Assembly: GCA_963930775.1 (NCBI GenBank)
Contig: OZ005700.1
Coordinates: 1,505,476-1,569,475, forward strand
Source of the DNA: Cliona cf. orientalis
Lineage: Eukaryota; Porifera; Demospongiae; Clionaida; Clionaidae
Reading direction: 5' to 3'
DNA length: 64,000 nt
The notes below the pieces were generated by a model. The model searched no databases and was not told where the DNA came from. It worked only from the letters and a program-made list of their open reading frames with translations. Below, piece by piece: positions 50,055 through 62,126 of the stretch. A program made the translations under genes and the position numbers. The first letter of the stretch is position 1; each line of letters begins with the position of its first letter.

Positions 50055-52113
50055 TTAGAGCACAGCTGAGCCACAGCCAGCCCTGAATTCGTTCATATCT
50101 GCCACAGACTGCCACTTGTTCTCCTCGGGGTCGTACCTCTCCACAGTCTTCAACCGATGCTGCCCGTCGTAGCCGCCGGTCACAAACAGCTGTCCCTTGT
50201 ACACGCAGGCCGAGGGCCACGCCCGAGCATGTGTGAGCCGATGAAATGTCTCCCAAGTGTTTTTATCGGGGCAGAATCTTTCTACTACATCGTAGTAGGC
50301 CTGTCTGTGGCGGTCCCGTCCTCCGATGGCGTAGATGTATCTGTTGTAGACGACAGTGGCGACGCCGGAGCGAGCGTACCTCATATTGGGGCAGCGCCAC
50401 CATTGGTTCTGCTCAGGGATGTAGCACTCGACTGTGGAGTGGTGTATGGCTCGGTCTTGGCCACCGATGACGTAGAGTTTGCCATCCATCGCACAGGCAC
50501 CTGCACCGGAGCGAGCGGCGTGCATGTCGGGGAGACTGGTCCACGTGTTGGACTTGGGATCATACTCTTCAACTGATTTATAACAATGGGTGGTATTTTC
50601 ACCACCAATGGCGTACAGCTTGCCTGTGTGATAGAGACAGGGGGAGAGAGAGAGAGAGAGAGGAGAGAATGTGTGTACGTCTCATGGTCAGATGGCTAAA
50701 TTAGGTCAGGTGAACTACTAACATCATTAGGATGGGAAGTCAAAGGATTATTAGGTACACCTAAAATAAACAGTTCTGGGGTGGTGGGATTTGGGCTTGG
50801 GTGGGAAATCCACCAGACCACCCACTGTTTATAGAGAAACTGAACTATGGGCTTACAAATTATTGAAACATATACATGCATCATGTAAAGCACGGTGAAT
50901 ACTCACTGTAGTATAACGTTACACTATAATAATACATGACTGTCTTACCATTCATGACAGCAACAGCAGTGAAGGATCTTGGGTGCCTCATCTGTGCCAC
51001 ACTGTTCCACGAGTTGTGAATGGGGTCGTAGAATTCCACTGATGTCAGGTAGAGTGTGCCCTCGTGAGCGCTTCTCGTCTCACACTCTCCCCCGACGGCA
51101 TACAGCTTCCCATCCAGAGCCCCCACGGCCACCGCTGTCCGTACCTGCTTCATGTTGGGAAGCTCCTCCCACCTGTCGTCCTCGGGGATGTACCGCTCGG
51201 CCGTGGCCAAGCATCGCTGGCTGTTTCGACCGCCGACTGTGTATATGGTCTCGATTGGGCTGCGGGGTTTCATGTGAATATTGTCGTAGTCTAGGCCCAT
51301 CAGGTAGCCCTTCATGAAGGCGCGGCAAGACTCGTTGATTTGAAAGAGGGACTCCTGTTGAAGAGCTTCGCGCCAGAACTGCTTCGTGAGGAGGGGTACA
51401 CGAACAAGGTCAAGGAGTTCGTAGGCGTTGGGCGCTCGCTTGGTGAGATCGTGGTTGATCCATGCTATGAAAGCCTTGTAGACCTGCATCTCTGATTCAA
51501 CGTGTAAGTGATCGTTCTCGAGGAGCTCCTTGAGGACGGAGTGAGGAAGCTGGAGGAACTCGTCTTGTTTCACGATTTCGACGAATTTCCGTATGATGAA
51601 ACGATTGGCCTTTTTGAGTAGAGTCGGGCAGGAGTGTAAGTCGGCAAATTGCTTGATACCAAGACAGTTGGCAGTGTCCATGTGGTCGCTGAGGAAATCG
51701 CAACAGGCTTCTTTCAACTCTCGTAGCTGGAGGATTCCGGCGGCCGGGAGTAGATCCTGGACGTTGTCGATGGTCACCATCACCTCCCCCGTGTAAAAGT
51801 ACTCGATGAGTGCGGACATGGCTTGTGGTTCAATATCTCTCAGCTCTATCTCGTCCTGTGTGCTCTCTTTCATGCCACACGTGAACATGGCGCGAAGGTA
51901 GGGGCTGGCACTGGCCACAACCACTCGGTGTGCGTGGAAACTATGGGAGCCAATACGGAAGGAGATGTCACAGAGTTGGTTCTCCTTGCGAAGCTGGTTC
52001 ATGACCAAGAAAGAATCACTGCTGTGGTCCTTCATTTGAAACATCCTCGAGTCGGGAACGCTGACAGGGTTGTCTCGTCGATTTGACGAGTCCTGTTGCT
52101 GGTTGCTGGCCAT
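50055..52113 (-). CDS. Kelch-like BTB-BACK-Kelch adaptor
   Basis: Two exons (50949-52113 and 50055-50623; 1734 nt) encode 577 residues. The BTB domain (about 30-145) contains CDISFRIGSHSFHAHRVVVA and ASPYLRAMF. The BACK domain (about 150-265) has the ADLHSCPTL segment, and it is followed by six Kelch repeats (about 285-577) with repeated GG and Y/W signatures (YAVGGE, YVIGGQ, YAIGGR, FVTGGYDG). Such proteins bind CUL3 through BTB/BACK and recruit substrates through the propeller for ubiquitination. Length and layout are typical of the KLHL family. I cannot name the orthologue or the substrate. The gene ends 316 nt from the convergent ASPH-like stop and starts head-to-head with the GATAD1 homologue. 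Confidence 0.92.
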
Positions 52114-52397
52114 TTTTGTACCGTCTCGCCTAGCTCGTCTTCTTGTGAGTCGGTCCCCGCAAAAGGGCCTAGATTTTTGAAACCAAAAAGAAATAAATAC
52201 GGTAAATACACTCCACGTACAAAATTTATAGAGAAAAGGCGGGTTTAATTGTACCTGAACGGTGTGGGTAACCAAAGACGATTGTTGACAGATACCTTCT
52301 TTGGTGGCGCCCTTTTTTGTTGACGTGGCTTGTGGTTTTTAATAGGTAATGGTCGTCACGTTTGTATGTCGAGGCCTAGATTTTAGTACGGAATGCA
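52114..52397. promoter_or_regulatory. Divergent promoter region Kelch-BTB / GATAD1
   Basis: A 284-bp gap separates two outward-facing start codons. A conspicuous AAAGGCG/GGCGCC pair of words lies in the middle (about 52235-52312). No TATA box with clear spacing was seen. Confidence 0.45.
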
Positions 52398-53574
52398 ATG
52401 GCGGACAACAGCAGTGGACCAGTGTGTATCAAATGTAAAGCTACGTCTAGCCTACTATGGCAGAAGAACCAGAGTGGAGCCTTACTGTGCCTGGACTGCT
52501 ACAGCCAAGAGAGGAGGACCAGGTCTTCACGCTCCCCACAGAGAATAGCTTCATCCACCAGTACTTCGAGTTCAGAAAGCAATAGTACCTCTACTTCTTC
52601 CTCACAGTCTACCACTACCACCAATGCTACCACCACGACCACCAACCTACAGGCACAGAGTAGCGAGAAATCATCCTCAAATAAACACCACCAGACTTGT
52701 ACGATAAGCACTAGGAGGACAACTAGGGCACGTGAACGAAATAACAGAGCAAAACAGCAACAACAACAACAACTTCACCAACAGCAGCAACAGCAACAAC
52801 AGCAACAGCAAGTCCAACAGGTTCAGACTGTGGTGTCAGGCTCAGGGTCCACCCCTCCCTCCCCCGCTACAAGTACAGACGGTGCAGTGAGTGGAAAGGA
52901 GAAGGTGAACTCAAAGCCATCGTCAAATAATGGTGCGCATGATCGGGGGGACAATGTCAATGGCAGTGAGGAGGATCCAGGGAAGGGTACAGGCAGGAGG
53001 AGCCTAAAGCTCAAACAGGGATGTCGACAGCCAACTAAGGCACCGAGTCCAGAGGCAATGATCGTCACTAGCGATTCCATCATCCACAAGGTGAAGTCAA
53101 GTTTATGCCATGATTAAATTTCGAAAGGTCTAATTTTTTTGTGTTCACACAATTTAAAGGGAAGCACATACGAGGTGGGTGATATTGTTTCCCTGATGGA
53201 CAGAGATGGCGGTATCTACTATGCCATGATTCGAGGCTTCATGCAAGACCAGTACGCTGATAAGTATGCCGTACTGACTTGGCTGCTACCCAGGTATCCC
53301 AACCCCACCCACTTTGATCCTGCCGACTTCATACTAGGTGAGCATGAATGAAAAGTACACCTCATGTGATTACAGACATACAAGCTGATGTAGTGCTATC
53401 CAAATTTAATACATTTTGTTTGATTCCCATTCCCCATTCCCCATTCCAGGTCCTGAGGAAGACATACCTAGATCAATGGAAGTAATTGACTTTGTGTCTC
53501 ACTCTCCCCAATCAAGGCACTTCCAAACATCATATTTTCATAATCTTGAACAGGCAGAATTATGGAAGCACTAA
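52398..53574 (+). CDS. GATAD1: GATA zinc finger domain protein, GATAD1-like
   Basis: GATAD1 is a chromatin factor found with H3K4me3-binding complexes. Three exons (52398-53090, 53160-53337, 53450-53574; 996 nt) encode 331 residues. An N-terminal zinc finger of spacing C-x2-C-x17-C-x2-C starts at about residue 9 (CIKCKATSSLLW). Then comes a long low-complexity region rich in Ser/Thr and an uninterrupted-to-near-uninterrupted Gln tract (about residues 117-140, mixed CAA/CAG). The conserved C-terminal domain follows: YEVGDIVSLMD, YYAMIRGFMQDQYADKYA, LTWLLP, FDPADFILGPEEDIPR. The Gln tract is absent from human GATAD1 as I recall it, and the end after FVSHSP appears shorter and divergent. The stop lies 131 bp from the convergent ESD stop. 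Confidence 0.88.
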
Positions 53575-53705
53575 TCACTTCACAAAACTAATCACAGTGC
53601 GTAAAATACAAATCAAGTCATTAATGTTGCTACATGTAGTATCAAAAATTAATAAGTTTGTGCCAGATATTAAATCTGGCTTGTATACATGTATTAGTTT
53701 CTTTT

Positions 53706-54560
53706 TTAAGCGTTCAAAGCTTCGGCATGTTGCTTGATGTGGTCCTCAACAAATGAAGCAATGAAGTAGTAGCTATGATCGTAGCCCTCTTGCATTCGCA
53801 GCATCACCGGGACCTTTGCCTCGCGACAAGCCTCGACAAAGTTCTCTGGCAGTAGCTGGCCCTGTGTGAGGAATGAGTCCTCCTTCCCTTGATCAATTAG
53901 GATGTAGGGAAGGGGAGGCCCCTGGTACTTACGCACCAGCTCTGTTGCATCCCAGTCCTTCCACGCTTCACGGTTGGAACCGAGATACCCAGAGAAAGCT
54001 TTCTGGCCCCATGGGCAGTTTACGGGATTACAAATCGGAGCAAAAGCCGATACTGATTTGTACTTGCCGGGATTCTTCAAGGCACAGATGAGGGCGCCAT
54101 GGCCCCCCATGCTGTGACCGAAAATCGACTGCTTATCTGGAATCACGGGGAAGTTGGTTTGCACGAGTGTAGGGAGCTCGCTGGTGACGTATGAATACAT
54201 TTTGTAGTTGGTCTTCCATTTCTCTTCAGTGGCATCCACATAGAACCCGGCCCCCGTACCAAAATCCCACGAATCTTCCTCCCCCTCAATATTGCACCCC
54301 CGGGGGCTGGTATCCGGGGCCACAATTGCGATTCCGTACTGCTCCGCATACTTTTGGGCTCCAGCTTTGGTTATGAAGTTCTGCTCCGTACATGTCAAGC
54401 CGGATAGCCAGTAAAGGACGGGCACCTTTTCCGTCTCAGATTTAGAAGGCAGGTAAACTGCAAACTTCATAGTGCATTTTAGCACTGTGCTTGCATGCTC
54501 AAACACTTTCTGGTAGCCGCCAAACGATCTGACAACGGACAGTTGCTTTGGAGCAGCCAT
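53706..54560 (-). CDS. ESD: S-formylglutathione hydrolase (esterase D)
   Basis: This alpha/beta hydrolase converts S-formylglutathione to glutathione and formate, the last step of glutathione-dependent formaldehyde detoxification in the cytosol. One uninterrupted exon encodes 284 residues (human 282). Landmarks are [21 protein letters not shown], the nucleophile elbow GHSMGGHGA (Ser about 152), the acid in DQGKEDSFL (Asp about 229) and the catalytic His in GYDHSYYF (about 263). The ATG at 54560 is chosen because the frame upstream offers only non-ATG codons and the protein then matches family length. The gene starts head-to-head with RPLP0. Confidence 0.95.
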   Translation of the reverse strand: MAAPKQLSVVRSFGGYQKVFEHASTVLKCTMKFAVYLPSKSETEKVPVLYWLSGLTCTEQNFITKAGAQKYAEQYGIAIVAPDTSPRGCNIEGEEDSWDFGTGAGFYVDATEEKWKTNYKMYSYVTSELPTLVQTNFPVIPDKQSIFGHSMGGHGALICALKNPGKYKSVSAFAPICNPVNCPWGQKAFSGYLGSNREAWKDWDATELVRKYQGPPLPYILIDQGKEDSFLTQGQLLPENFVEACREAKVPVMLRMQEGYDHSYYFIASFVEDHIKQHAEALNA

Positions 54561-54668
54561 TTCTCCACCCACATCAAAGTTGCATTCTCAGCGCATGCGC
54601 ACTCGGAGAGAAAATCATGTGATCGGCTATTGCGCATGCTTATAAATTGCAATCACCACGTGTAAATT
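54561..54668. promoter_or_regulatory. Divergent promoter region ESD / RPLP0
   Basis: The core lies between the ESD start codon and the inferred RPLP0 transcription start near 54669. It contains TGCGCATGC words (about 54592-54599 and 54631-54639) and ATCATGTGAT, a near-palindrome. No clear TATA box precedes the inferred RPLP0 start. Confidence 0.45.
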
Positions 54669-54678
54669 CTTTCTTTTG
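54669..54678 (+). promoter_or_regulatory. TOP-like transcription start of RPLP0
   Basis: CTTTCTTTTG begins with C and a pyrimidine run, the 5' terminal oligopyrimidine (TOP) signature that links ribosomal protein mRNAs to TOR control (established knowledge). It is followed about 35 nt later by a splice donor (GTGAGT near 54710) and an acceptor before 54838, implying a short non-coding first exon. EEF1A has nearly the same pyrimidine word. Confidence 0.5.
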
Positions 54679-54883
54679 TGAAGTGGGTGCCTTCTCTGAG
54701 CTGGCTGAAGTGAGTTACGTAGTGGAAAATAATAGTTGAAATAGAATTTATGTTCATATATCATTCATACTGTGTATGTCAAAAGTATTGATACATTCAA
54801 AGAATTATCATGTAGTCCCTTTTTGTCACATGTACAGAAAATCTTTAAACCCAACAAAGGGCAATCCGTGACTCACATTTAAG

Positions 54884-56698
54884 ATGGGCAGGGAAGATAA
54901 GGCTACGTGGAAGGCTAACTACTTTGTGAAACTTTTGGTGAGACATTTAATTTGTAAAATAATGTATCTCGTCCTCAAAAAAATTACTATAATTATAATA
55001 CTCTTATTTCACATTTCACTCATTTAGTCTCTCCTTGACGAGTACCCCAGGTTCTTCCTGGTGAACGTGGACAATGTCGGCTCGAAGCAGATGCAACAGA
55101 TCCGTATATCTCTCCGAGACAGGGCCACGATCATCATGGGCAAGAACACCACCATCAGGAAGGCCATAAGAGGTCACCTCGAGCAGAACCCACTGCTGGA
55201 GAAGGTCCTGCCTCACATCCGTGGCAACGTAGGATTTGTGTTCACCAACGAAGACCTGAATGACATCCGTAGGATCATTGAAGAAAACAAGGTTAGCTGA
55301 TAAGATAGTTTTGGGTGAGAAATTACATGTAAAAGAACAGGGGTGAAGGGGGATTGGTTGTACGTGATGAAAAATGGGTGTTTATATGTTCTCTGATATT
55401 TTCCGTGTTGAACACATCCATAAGCTGCCTTCCTTCTGATCACAACCACTCCACTCCTGGGCCTGCCCTGCCTTTGTGTCTGCATGACATTATGTTGTAT
55501 CATGAGTATCTATGCACATGCCCCCCTCTCTCTCACCAGGTGGAAGCCCCAGCTAAAGCCGGAGCCATTGCTCCGAGGGATGTATTCATTGATCCACAGA
55601 ACACAGGTCTGGGACCAGAGAAGACCTCCTTCTTTCAGGCGCTCTCCATTGCCACCAAGATCTCCAGGGGCACCATTGAAATCCTGAGCAAGGTCCATCT
55701 GATCAAGGTGGACGAGAAAGTGGGGGCATCTGAGGCAACACTGCTTCAGATGTTGAAGATCTTCCCCTTCTCATACGGTTTCAAGATACAGCAAGGTGTG
55801 TCTCAGTATAAAGAATTTTGTTTAAAATGAGGAAAACGCTGAAATTTGGGGGGGGGGCCTCCTGTTTGTATGAGTGAGAGAGTGATCGTTGGCTGACTGC
55901 ATGTTTGATCCTAGCATGTTAGGTCTATATTATTGCCAAATTTGGTATTACCATGAACTAAAAATTTTTCTTCAGTTTATGACAGTGGGTCTGTGTTCAG
56001 TCCGAGCATTCTTGATATCACTGATGATGACTTGTTGAAGAGGTTCATGCAGGTAAACCTCTATGCTGCTTATTCATGAAAAATCTGAGGGTTTTTTTTT
56101 ACTTTTATTTTTACCTGTATATTATAGGGAGTAGCAAATGTGGCAGCCGTCTCGCTGCAAATTGGATACCCAACTGTGGCATCAGTACCACACTCCATTG
56201 CCAATGGCTTCAAGGTACGTGACAGTCTCTGTCTGTGTGTGTGCGTGTGCATACTACTTCATCTCATGAAAAACTTCTCATGTACACAGAACCTGCTGGC
56301 TGTTGCTGTGGCTACAGATATCACATTCAAAGAGGCAGAGCAGGTTTGTTGTTATAGCTGCTTCACACTTATCTTTCTTGTGGCCCATGATTATTTATGG
56401 CTTGTGTCTGAAGCTTCTAAGCTTTTGAGGACTACATACCCCTTACCTACAATGAGGCTACCGTCTTCTGCATGGAATTATAATAATACTCGTTTGCCTG
56501 GTCTTTTTATAACCAAGTTACCTTTTTCCTGCTATGTAGGCTAAGGCTTTTGTGGCTGACCCGAGTGCCTTTGCTGCCCTGATGCCAGCTGCTTCTGGTG
56601 GCGGTGAGGAAGAAGCAGAGGAGACCAAGGAAGAGGCAAAGAAGGAGGAGAGTGAAGAGGAGTCGGATGATGATATGGGCTTTGGACTGTTTGACTGA
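54884..56698 (+). CDS. RPLP0: 60S acidic ribosomal stalk protein P0
   Basis: P0 (uL10) anchors the P1/P2 stalk on the large ribosomal subunit and helps recruit elongation factors. About seven coding exons start with [18 protein letters not shown] (54884-54937). They continue through 55028-55291, 55541-55795, about 55976-56052, 56129-56214 and 56290-56342, and end with the exon at about 56541-56698. Conserved blocks are [54 protein letters not shown] and [15 protein letters not shown]. The tail is Ala/Gly- and Glu-rich and ends in [10 protein letters not shown], the stalk peptide bound by translational GTPases. Intron 2 within the coding region carries a box C/D snoRNA candidate. A non-coding first exon with a TOP-like start is inferred. 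Confidence 0.96.
55356..55447 (+). ncRNA. Intronic box C/D snoRNA candidate targeting 18S rRNA
   Basis: A 92-nt segment lies in sense within an RPLP0 intron. It has a perfect 6-bp terminal stem (GGTTGT at 55356 with ACAACC at 55442), a perfect C box GTGATGA (55364-55370), a D' box CTGA (55393-55396), a C'-like GTGTTGA (55405-55411) and a D box CTGA (55436-55439). The 12 nt directly before box D, GCTGCCTTCCTT (55424-55435), are the exact complement of AAGGAAGGCAGC, a highly conserved stretch of eukaryotic 18S rRNA. By the D+5 rule the target is the fifth base, an A, which by my recollection is the methylated site near human A468 (SNORD83) and yeast A420 (snR52). Ribosomal protein introns are standard snoRNA hosts. 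Confidence 0.85.
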
Positions 56699-56778
56699 AG
56701 TGCCAGATAGCTGTGTGCATATAATTATAGACCTTTCAATGATTGAATAATTCAAACTAGAGCTCTGTAGAGCACATA

Positions 56779-57402
56779 CCCCGCGCGCACATTGCGCAAT
56801 CTATAGAATTACTTTGTGTGCATGGCTATAATTAATTTTTATGAACTTCTGCAGAAAATTAGTGGAAATGCTTCAATGTCATAGCTACCGGAGGTCCCGG
56901 TGACAAAAGCACTCTCTCTGCATTAGATCTAGACTACTAGGAGATATGAACTGACACGTCCAATAGTCTGTTGTAATAGTATAGCCATTTTACATTACAT
57001 TTTGGTTCCATAGGGCTGCAGATTTCAGCTCCGTCAGAGGATTCGGATGGAGTATAGATTTCAAGGACATTATTAATTTCGACGATCTTTACCGATCATA
57101 ATGTTACTCTAGTTGTGCGCATGAGCAGACAATGCAATAGGCATGCATTATGCATTGAGTAGGCACTGTCGATAGGCGTGGCTACGTAAAAAAGCACTAT
57201 TTGTGACGTCTATGGACCGTATCCATCGATTTGACGAACACTGAAGCCAGTTTTTCGCCGAATTCGATTGATTCGTAGTACTTACGAGTCGCTTAGACGT
57301 ATATATCTCGAGATATGGCGATTTTTGTGCTCACGACGACAACGACAACAACGACGACAACGACACGACCGATTACTTAACCCCTTGCGCATGCGCGCGG
57401 GG
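56779..57402. mobile_element. 624-bp non-autonomous DNA transposon with GC-rich inverted ends
   Basis: The left end CCCCGCGCGCACATTGCGCA is mirrored at the right end by TGCGCATGCGCGCGGGG. The inverted ends pair over CCCCGCGCGCA and TGCGCA with a 3-nt gap on the left. TA flanks both sides (56777-56778 and 57403-57404), consistent with a TA target duplication. The interior has no open frame of note. Near the right end it contains an ACGACAACG repeat (57336-57372), and it includes a TTTGTGACGT word (about 57199-57208) like the array at about 0.9-1.6 kb. It sits between the convergent RPLP0 and crotonase genes. Confidence 0.75.
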
Positions 57403-57473
57403 TAAATATGATCATAAAACTGGTGAAACAAGATGCATGGGGTCTAGCTCAGGGGGGCTAGGGACAATCAATT

Positions 57474-58878
57474 TTAGTCAAATTTCCCCTGTCTTCCTTC
57501 TCCCTTGGCAAACATTTGAGCTCCTGGGATGGACTCGTCATGAATCACCTTTAATCCTTCCTTCACTTCAAGGCTCAGTAAGCTTCTAAATTGGTTAGCG
57601 GTAGAAGAGCGGAGGGCCGACTTACGATCTGTTCTGAGACACAGCTGTGGGAACTTGGCTATTTCGTGAGCTAACTTCAGCGCCTCCTCGAGAGATTTAC
57701 CCTCTTCAACTACTCTATTTGCAAGGCCTACAGAACAAAATAATTTTGTATCAGTGCAGTCTGACTGAGTTGGTATCGACACTTGCCTATTTCTAGAGCT
57801 TCTTTAGCATGAACTGGTCTGCCCGTGAGGATCATATCGAGGGCACGAGAGAGGCCAATGAGAGCTGGAAGCCGAACGGTCCCTCCATCAATCAGAGGCA
57901 CACCTACATGACATGTACAATTATGGCTAAAAAATTATTAATTTTAATGACTGAACCTATATTATACCAAATCTCCTGCAGAACACTCCAAACACCGCCC
58001 CCTCTTCAGCCACCCTCAGGTCACACATCAGAGCTAGCTCCAGGCCTCCAGCCACGGCATATCCACTCACGGCAGCTACGACTGGCTTCTCTATTGTCAT
58101 ATGTGTGGGACCCTGTGCGTGTTCATGTTCACAAGTAGTGTACAGTACATGTGTGTGCTTGATACTGACTAGCAACCAAAATTTACAGGTCTTGCGTCGC
58201 ATTCATTACCGCAAAACATAACATAAAAATTTTAATATTTTAACGATCTGATGCAAGAACGCAACATAGAGGAATGCAAGGAGAGGATCCGAGTCTATCC
58301 CAGTGTTGCATTGCACTTTCACGCAATGCAATGCATTGTCATATTGTGAACCGGGCTTAAGGATCATGGACGAATAAATCAGTTATAGATGACATTAATA
58401 ATTAGGGTGCACTCGCTTGTACACTGAGGGGGTTTGTGTGCACACATATTATGCTGGCTTATATACAATGCATGTGGGTGTGAATAGGACCTACAATTGG
58501 AGATGGAATGTTCTCCATCTCTTGAGGATCCCCCAGCTGTGATTCCAATGCCTCCATGTCGTCACCGGTCGTTGCCGCTAGCTCTTTGAGGTCATAGCCA
58601 GCGCAGAAGTTCCCTCCCTTACCAAAGAGAACGGCCGAATGCACACTCTTGTCAGAGTTGAATTCCCTGAAAGCCTGGAAAAGGAGACTGGCTGTGTACC
58701 TATTGACGGCGTTTCGTTGAGCTGGACGATTTATGGCAATCAATCTCACTTTTCCCTCGGTCGATGTCTCGACAGATTCTTCCGACTTTAGACCAGATCC
58801 TGAAGTAAAATGTCTTGGTGCACCTCTCACCAGCCTATGGCTGGAGGCACAGGATCTGTACAACACCCTTAGCATCAT
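57474..58878 (-). CDS. Crotonase-family enoyl-CoA hydratase/isomerase
   Basis: Four exons are read: about 58493-58878, 57970-58116, about 57787-57904 and 57474-57728, giving about 300 residues. The N-terminus ([16 protein letters not shown], Arg/Ser-rich, no acids) resembles a mitochondrial targeting peptide. The crotonase core has [10 protein letters not shown], the oxyanion-hole region [31 protein letters not shown], and [16 protein letters not shown] with [21 protein letters not shown]. The first catalytic Glu of crotonases (rat Glu144, in GGLEL) is present, but the position of Glu164 is Cys (FGVFC). The [21 protein letters not shown] block is, as I recall, typical of a group common in bacteria and scattered in eukaryotes, whose exact reaction is uncertain. 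I therefore give no symbol. Exon 1 probably ends at ATT|GTAGGT, which keeps frame. Confidence 0.85.
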
Positions 58879-59176
58879 ACATGCACCTCATCTCATTTAA
58901 AGCCCACCATACTTCCACCCCACCTCAGAATGAGTCAGTTTTGTAGCAACATCATTGATCAAAAAAAATTTTTCTTGAATGATGAGCACCAGGTGATACA
59001 ATAAATCAAATAATAAATTTAAGTTTTCTTCTGAACAGCTGCTGCCCATTACCACTAATGTACAAATGAGAATGTACATAACAATAATAATCCCTAGTCA
59101 TTATTAATAAGTTACGAAACAAAAAGAGAGTCAGGTGTACCCCATCCTCTGCTGTCCTACTACGTATCACCGAGTA

Positions 59177-61642
<2,466 letters not shown>

Positions 61643-61868
61643 CTAATTCGGGTACGTGTACATGTGCTACTAGGAGCACGTGTTGAATGGAAATGCCATG
61701 CCTAAGTAAATTTCTCATCTTTTTCAAGAAATGGCTAACAATTTTTATCCATAAGTACAAAAGTTTAAAGATGTAGTACAATGGTTTGATAAAACTCACC
61801 TTAAAGATTAGCAAAGACTGGGATGCCAGTAGATACGAAGAGCAATTTTGGTCTTCACGCTCAGGTGC

Positions 61869-61881
61869 AGAAAAGAAAGAT
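61869..61881 (-). promoter_or_regulatory. TOP-like transcription start of EEF1A
   Basis: On the minus strand the word TCTTTCTTTTCTG lies about 70 nt upstream of the 5' UTR splice donor. A CTTTCTTTT core is shared with the inferred RPLP0 start at 54669. TOP starts are expected for both mRNAs (established knowledge); the exact cap site is inferred. Confidence 0.5.
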
Positions 61882-62005
61882 TGTGATATGAGCATGCGTA
61901 TTATAACCAACGTGCACGTGCACATTGCGCAACATCGACATCCCGTTTGGAATTCCTGTTCCGTAAAATCGGTCCGTATACTCATACTATTACTAATCGC
62001 CCACC

Positions 62006-62019
62006 GTTGGCATAGCAAC
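62006..62019 (+). promoter_or_regulatory. X-box-like (RFX) site upstream of the DCDC2-like gene
   Basis: GTTGGCATAGCAAC matches the ciliary X-box consensus GTHNYYATRRNAAC at 13 of 14 positions (the mismatch is the second G of GTTGG) and lies about 110 nt before the doublecortin-gene ATG. RFX factors drive ciliary genes through such sites at this distance (established knowledge). DCDC2 is a ciliary/microtubule protein, so the context fits. Confidence 0.4.
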
Positions 62020-62126
62020 TGTATCTATGGCTACAGAGGGAGCGTCTAAACATGAAACAGTGCAGCATGCAGATTCTCGCAAACAATCTCTTGTATCATC
62101 GAGACTGATAAGCTACGTGGAAACGT

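Noticed and set aside
55797..56540. Further snoRNAs in other RPLP0 introns
   Set aside because: Loose CTGA and ATGA words are present, but no C box, D box and closing stem occur together at proper spacing.
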